Source: Chlamydomonas reinhardtii (taxonomy: Eukaryota > Chlorophyta > Chlorophyceae > Chlamydomonadales > Chlamydomonadaceae). From it: 64,000 bases of DNA. The notes under the pieces are model-generated. The model was given only the letters and a program-made list of their open reading frames with translations, ran no database searches and was not told the origin of the DNA. Numbering within the stretch: the first letter of the stretch is position 1; each line of letters begins with the position of its first letter. Location: positions 8,105,325 through 8,169,324 of the forward strand of contig NC_057006.1 of the NCBI RefSeq assembly GCF_000002595.2. Reading direction: 5' to 3'. Of the stretch, positions 58,639 through 64,000 are shown piece by piece. The translations under genes and the position numbers were made by a program.

Positions 58639-61190
58639 CTAGCCGCGCGCCTCCGGCCCCAGGTGCGCGCTCAGCGCCCCGTATATGAGTGCGCCCATGT
58701 GGTCGTACCCCGCGGGGCTGAGGTGCAGGCCGTCGTCCCACTCGGCCACTGCGGCGGGGTCGGACTTGTCGCGGGGGAAGGGCAGCGCCTTCTCCTGAGG
58801 GTGGGGGTGGGGGTGGGGGTGGGGAGGGCACGGAGAAGGGGGAGAGAGGAGGCAGAAGGGGGAGGCAGGGAGGGAGAGGGGAGGAGGTTAGGGAGGGGTG
58901 GGTGCATGGGTTTTGGGGGCGTCGGCATGCGTGTGTGTGCAGCTGGTCCGATTCCAACCCCACCCCGCACCCACCAGGTCCAGCAGCTTGACGTGCGGGA
59001 ACTCGGCGGGTGCGGTGCGGATGAGGTTGTTCAGCTCCACCCGCTTCTCGTCACCCTGCAGCGCCCCGTACCAGGAGCACACACGGGTCGTGTGTGATGC
59101 CTTCCATCAGCATGACTGAGCGCGTGTGTGGGGACAGCAGCACTGGCGTGCAGTGTGGTGTGCTCCTTGTTGGTGTCGTCATACGACCTCTACCCCATTC
59201 TCCCTATATCAGGGGTTGGAATGACTCGCAAGTAGTAGGCCCTGCTGGGCCGGCGCTTTTGGGGTCATTCTATGGTTCACGACAGTTGGGATTGCAGCCT
59301 TGCGACTGGCGGCGGCCACCGCACCACACTGCGGCAACGCCCGCGGCCCGTCCGCGCACGCACCGTCCACCCACGCACCGTCCACCCACCGAGGATTGCA
59401 GCCAGGCAAAAAAGCCACGCGCCATCCTGCATCATCCCCACACCTACCGGTATCCAACCGCCGCCCCGCCATCACGCCACACACTTATGCACCCCAAGTA
59501 GCCAGAGCAGTGGACACCCCGCACCTCCGAGTGCACCCCTCCGCACTCCCAGCACACTGCAAACAAGTACACCCCACAGCCCGCCTCACTCCCAGCACAT
59601 CCCATACCCCGTCACTGCCAGTACACCCCACAGCCCGCCTCACCAGCTGGTAGGCGGTCTCCATGCAGGTCAGCGCCAGCGCCTGCGCGCCGTGCCTCCC
59701 CACCGCCTCGTACATCTGCCGCAGCCCCGCCCACACCTCCGCCGGCTCCTTGTGCCAGCCTGCGCACGGCGGTGCAAATGACACGGAGGCACACAGACAC
59801 ACACACGCAGGGCGCGGTGAGCGGCGCCGTGCGAAGGCGCATGAAGAGGCAGCTGGTTGCGCCTGTGGAGATGGACTGGGGCAAGGGGCGGCCATGACTG
59901 GAACGCTGCTCCACGCAGCCGATATCGCACGTCATCAAGGTCAGCAGAAACCCCATGTCCTGCGGCAATCATTAGAGCCCCCGCTCCCACCGCAAACCCG
60001 TCAACCACCACACGCTACCCCCTACCTCCCTTGTGCTTTGCAAATGCACACATATGCACACTCACACATGCCCACATCCACACACGCACATCCCAACACA
60101 CACACGCGCCTCTTTGCTCACCCAGGTCGTTGATGCCGCCCAGGATGATCACCCAGCCGTACTTGACGCCGCGCGCCTCGCTCTCCCGCAGCAGCGCCGG
60201 CAGCCGGTTTACCATGCCTGTTTCACGACCAATCGGAGTGGGTGTTGGTGTGGGCCCCTCGGCGTGTCGGCGTCCGCCATGCCTTTGGCGCGTTATTGGT
60301 GTGCGTGTCTATTGTGACGTGGCGTGGGCCTCACGCGCATTAGGGCTTCCGGCGCTACGCTATGCTATGACTTCCCCGAAACCCAAATTGCGGGTGCTGT
60401 TGTTTCCAGCGGGCTCTCTCGTCACGACATGCATCTGTGTCCGGGTTCTAAGCACAGCGAGGGCACGCGCAAGCAAGGGCAGCACCGCCAGGGGCGTACA
60501 TGTACGGTGCCTCGGCTGCCGCCCACCACATCCTGACCCCCCACACCAAAACCACACCACACGACACCAAGCACAGCCACTTCGCCCCAATACCGCCCGC
60601 ATACCTGCATCCCTACCCGCATCACTCACGGCCCCACTCACTCCGCGTGACCAGCTCCCCGCTCTCGCCGCGCTGCTCCAGCTTCACGCTGTAGCCGTTC
60701 TGCAGCAGCAGCTGCTGCAGCTTGATGGCGTAGGGGTGGAACTGCGTGCCGTGGTTGTAGTAGCCTGCGTATCACACGGCATGAGGTGTGTGATTTGTGG
60801 AGCCGTGGTGCATGGATCAGTGTGACGTTGGCTGTGCTCGGGCATGCGGGGGGATGGGCACGCAGGGATGGGGAAATGGTGTGCAGCTGGCGCCGAAAGA
60901 CTTGCCAACAGCAGCGGCCCCAAACCGCACCAGAAGGACCGCCCATTGGCTGCGTATCCATGTGCGCATCAACAACATGATGTTGCACGCAGGTGTTGCT
61001 ACTGCGGGAGCCTGGCACTCGCAGCACCTCGTTCACCCCGAGGAGAAAACCGCCCTCAACACCCCACACAGTCAGCGCCCCAACTCGGCACTTCCCCTGC
61101 ACGACCAGACCGTCTAAGTATATCGAGCTCAACTGCCTCAAAGTGCTACTTACCCTCCGTCAAAGAGTCGCCGAACGCTAGAATATGCAT
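58639..61190 (-). CDS. SGNH/GDSL-family hydrolase
   Basis: Six exons on the minus strand: 61190-61154, 60764-60642, 60217-60122, 59759-59644, 59055-58975, 58794-58639, phases 1/1/1/0/0, giving 202 aa. Block I FGDSLTEG (nucleophile Ser) is 6 residues from the start. Block III is GGINDLG (oxyanion Asn). Block V is DGLHLSPAGYDHMG (Asp-x-x-His). The length matches small single-domain SGNH esterases/lipases. Likely activity is hydrolysis of carboxyl esters; substrate unknown. I chose ATG 61190 because the family usually begins just before the GDS block. The same frame stays open upstream to beyond 61,500 with further ATGs, so an N-terminal extension of up to ~120 aa cannot be excluded. Introns hold CACC/GGGTGGG repeats. 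Confidence 0.87.
58795..58900. repeat. G-rich (GGGTGGGGGTGG) tract in intron
   Basis: Several tandem GGGTGGG units (58,799-58,830) followed by AGGGAG-type purine repeats, within the last intron of the SGNH gene. It has potential to form G-quadruplexes on the non-template strand. Confidence 0.7.
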
Positions 61191-62222
61191 TTGGGGACCT
61201 TCCGAATTGGACACGGTCCTGCCCACACCGCTGCCAAAGCGCGCCGACGCCTGAGCTCCAAACAGCAAAAAACTGAAAAGTCTCTGGAGGCCGGAGGCTT
61301 TTCGCGAGCTGTGTTGCGGTATTACTGCTACCGAACTCCCGTCTGGACTTCGTTTTGACCTCAGCCGCATAGTGGTAGCTTTCATGTCATAAATACGTGC
61401 AGATTCTAATGAGGAATTTGCTGTCCGCTTGGGGCCCAGGTAGCTGCTTCTGAATTCAGGATTGAACCGACAGCAGTGTCGCCGTGCCACTTTGAGTGCC
61501 TGCTGACTGCTGTCCCCCACGTCGGCCACGCTACGCATCATGTCCTGGTGCTCCTCTGCGACGACCGCCTGCTGCCTTGCCCCATGCCAGTTCCGCCGGC
61601 CGCGGACGGAGCTGCTGAGCGGCCAGTTCCGCCAGGTTCCGCCTGAACGGAGGTGCCTCTCTCTTGGCCCTTCCTCCCCCCGCCCCGGCCCACAGGCCAA
61701 TCGGCGCCTGATGGCTCATCTGGACTCTTCTGGAATATGTTGCGGTCGCAGCAGAGTAGCTGCAAATGTTTTGACGAACCGGGCCGTTTGGCCCTGCCAG
61801 GCCCAACATGGGGAGCCGTAGTTGGCAGCAGCAGCATCCGGATTCACCTTGGATCGACTGCGTGCTGCTGCATATGGGGAAATCGTGGACGCACATCCAA
61901 ATAAGCCCGTGGGACCGGTGGGTAGGGTGCAGACAGCAGAACTGTCATAGGGGGTGGGGCGATCGCAGGTACACCATGCATTGGAATGGTAGCAGGGCGA
62001 TCGTTACATGTTTGTCAGTTTCTAAGCATTTGCCCTTCGCTTAGTTAGAAGGCCCGTCTCAGGAGTTCGGCTTTTGCTTGCACCGCGACTTGCACCGCAT
62101 ACTTACAGTTGCTCGAGCAAAATCTGCGGATCCGTTGAAGGCCACGCTGACATATAGCATTTGCGAACACTTCGGGCGATAGAAACTCTTAGCACCGTCC
62201 ATCAATCAAACAGTACTGACGA
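61191..62222. promoter_or_regulatory. divergent intergenic region
   Basis: About 1 kb between the start of the SGNH gene (-) and the start of the plastid protein gene (+). Both promoters lie here. The segment nearest the SGNH gene (61,190-61,560) is open on the minus strand and may be 5' UTR or a coding extension. The rest (61,900-62,220) is AT-richer and looks like promoter DNA. No specific element is assigned. Confidence 0.45.
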
Positions 62223-64000
62223 ATGCAGTCCACGCTTCCTTCCTGTTCCTCACGGAACGTGTTCGGAGCGAAGCGGCAAGCGCGTGCTGGTCGCGTGGTC
62301 GTTCGTGCTGAAACAGCTGCTCGGGACAAGCCGGCGTGGACTGGTACGTGGCGCGGAGTCCCAGCACCACCACCGTCCGGCCACTGTCCGGCCGGTCTTT
62401 GCACCTGCCTTGGCATTGCAAACATAGCTCCGCACGACCCTCACTTCACATGATTGCGAGCTATCGTTGTGAATCATGCAAGCGGTGGTGCCCTCCCCAC
62501 CATCCTGCACGGGAAGGGGATGCCCGAGGCGGACACTTCAGCCGGTACACGTACACAGCACACGGCGCGCACCGGCAGGGGCCAGCTACCCTCCACAATC
62601 CCTCCAACCCCCCTCCTAAATACGCCCCCCCCAGGTGACTCGGTTCTGTCCAGGGTGGTCAACTGGGCCATTGACACGCCAGCCCTGTACGGCGCCATGA
62701 AGGTGCTGGCCAAGAACGTGAGTCATATAAGGCAGCCTGGGGGGCATGATGCGGGCCGGCAGGGGGAAGAAAGGGGCGTGATTGTGCGTGTTTCGGAAAG
62801 CAGAAAGGGAGGGGGCTGGCAGATGGCCATGGGAGCCAGGAGTATGAAGTGCCGCCGACAGGGTGGTCGCCGACAGGGTTGCCGCCCGCAGGGTGGAGCA
62901 GCACACCGTGTGTCGATGCAATTTGGAATTAGGGGGATGGCACACGGCACGCACTGGGGTGGCATCCGGTGATACGTGCGGCGCCAAAGGTCACCGGACC
63001 GGATGCAGCAGAGTTTGCAGAGGATGGCGTCGCAACTATTGCTGGCGGCGATGGATTGCGTGACGGCTGGGGAAGGACGAAGGAGGTGACCTGGTTGTAG
63101 CTGAGGCTACCGTCCAGGGAAAGGAGGTACGGGATCCCCGTCCCCTCTGGGGCCCGTGCACCTAGCCCTCCACAACACCCGTTTCTTGCCCGGCGATGCT
63201 GCTGCCACCACCGGTGCCCCGCCCGCCTCACAACAAAATGTTCCTGTGATTACAAACACGCACACATACACCCACACACACACACACACACGCACACGCA
63301 CAACACAATCACCCTATACCCACAGGCCATGAAGAACTCGGCTGAGAGCCGCGGCGTCAAGTGGGACGCACACGTCAAGGAAATGGAGAAGCTCAAGGAG
63401 GTGCGCGTGTGCGTGTGGGTGGGTGTGTGGGTGTAAGTGTGTGGGTGTGGGTGTGTGGGTGTGGGTGTGTGGATGTATGTGGGTACACATACAATCACGC
63501 CCACTTCCTGCACCTGCCTTCCAACCTTTCCCGCATCTCCACCCATCTCCCCCAGCATTCCCCCGCCCCCTCACTCTCCTCCTCCCCACCTCCCTCCCCA
63601 CCCCCAGCTGGAGGCCATCAAGTCTGAGCTGGAGGACCCGGGCCTGCAGCCCTACCCCGACTACTACCTCAAGCCCTTCCACGCCTACGAGACCGGCAAC
63701 CTGGAGTGGCTGGCGGCGTGGGAGGTGCAGCCCGCCACGTACGCCATGGGCATTCGCACCTTCAAGGTATAGGTAGCTGCGTGTGTCGTGGCTTTGTTAT
63801 ATTGCGTGTGTGTGTGTGTGGTTGTGTTTTGGAGTGTGTATGTATGTATGCATTTACGCGTGTGTGGTGGGAAAGCACGAAGGGAGAGGGCCGTGAGCAC
63901 ACTCATGCGTGCCATTATGACGCCGTTCTTGTCCCTCCCCCCACTACCGCCGCCAGGACCACCCGGACTGGAGCGCTGAGAAGTGCTTTGTGGAGATGCG
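62223..64000 (+). CDS. plastid-targeted SAM-dependent methyltransferase-like protein (5' part, runs off the window)
   Basis: Five exons are visible: 62223-62343, 62635-62717, 63326-63400, 63608-63766, 63957->64000, all in phase. The first ~35 residues (MQSTLPSCSSRNVFGAKR and on to RVVVRAE) look like a chloroplast transit peptide with a V-R-A cleavage context. The mature part starts GDSVLSRVVNWAIDTPALYG, and later has YPDYYLKPFHAYETGNLEWL and AAWEVQPATYAMGIRTF. These blocks recall a plant family of plastid proteins annotated as SAM-dependent methyltransferases, whose N-terminal region contains Y..PFHAY..GNL.W.AA.EVE. The methyltransferase fold itself would lie beyond the window, so the call rests on the N-terminal region only. 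Confidence 0.6.
63245..63310 (+). repeat. (CA)n-rich tract in intron, just upstream of an acceptor
   Basis: Imperfect CA repeats ending about 15 bases before the acceptor at 63325. A matching GT-rich tract (63,401-63,485) starts at the donor after the next exon, so one 75-base exon is bracketed by CA and GT repeats. Confidence 0.85.
63401..63485 (+). repeat. GT/GGGT-rich tract starting at a splice donor
   Basis: Begins with the donor GTGCGCGTGTGCGTG at the end of the exon 63326-63400 and continues as GTGTGGGTGTGGGTG-type repeats for about 80 bases. Confidence 0.85.

Noticed and set aside
61191-61700. N-terminal extension of the SGNH hydrolase
   Set aside because: The frame is open, but the Arg/Ser-rich content and the usual family start argue for 5' UTR; noted as possible.
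1-64000. LTR retroelements, LINEs, autonomous DNA transposons, CRISPR arrays, rRNA genes
   Set aside because: No reverse transcriptase, integrase, transposase or long terminal direct repeats were recognised, and the intron-rich eukaryotic gene structure makes CRISPR or bacterial features irrelevant.

Overview
The window looks like nuclear DNA of a Chlamydomonas-type (volvocine) green alga. Base composition is GC-rich with G/C at third codon positions. Genes are cut into many short exons with GTGAGT/GTGCGT donors and CAG acceptors, some 3' ends carry TGTAA polyadenylation signals, coding regions hold long Ala/Gly/Pro/Gln runs, and introns carry (CA)n/(GT)n microsatellites. Exon chains were assembled by eye. 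All chains close in frame except for the first junction of the CHID1-like gene and the 3' end of the last gene, which leaves the window.

Layout, left to right. (1) 2214-15433 (+): a very large multi-pass membrane guanylyl cyclase, about 2,597 aa in 28 exons, with a C-terminal class III catalytic domain. (2) 15434-19134: gene-poor; it holds the cyclase 3' UTR and a possible subtilase relic on the minus strand. (3) 19135-28274 (+): a BAH-containing cytosine-5 DNA methyltransferase, about 1,800 aa in 21 exons, ending in a Glu/Gly tail. (4) 28275-29779: intergenic, with a 120-bp imperfect inverted repeat. (5) 29780-31330 (-): a small unrecognised protein of 220 aa. (6) 31815-35610 (-): a secreted CHID1-like GH18 protein. 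(7) 35971-37696 (+): a RING protein resembling TOPORS, with a SUMO-interaction-like tail. (8) 38019-44518 (+): a kinesin-14 with a C-terminal motor. (9) 45205-49236 (-): NAR1/CIAO3, the cytosolic Fe-S assembly factor. (10) 49551-54978 (+): a long, low-complexity, probably plastid-targeted protein carrying seven copies of an LFMRGSDIP-type motif that I do not recognise. (11) 56502-57601 (+): a 145-aa Gly-rich orphan. (12) 58639-61190 (-): an SGNH/GDSL hydrolase. (13) 62223->64000 (+): the 5' part of a plastid-targeted protein resembling plant SAM-dependent methyltransferases.

The genes do not form a pathway; this is an ordinary eukaryotic chromosome segment. Head-to-head pairs (CHID1-like/RING, NAR1/repeat protein, SGNH hydrolase/last gene) may share short bidirectional promoters. 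The most novel items are the repeat-motif protein at 49.5-55.0 kb, the methyltransferase with over 500 residues between its SAM and catalytic motifs, the cyclase with two giant insertions and an apparent GC-AG intron, and dinucleotide microsatellites that start or end exactly at splice sites.
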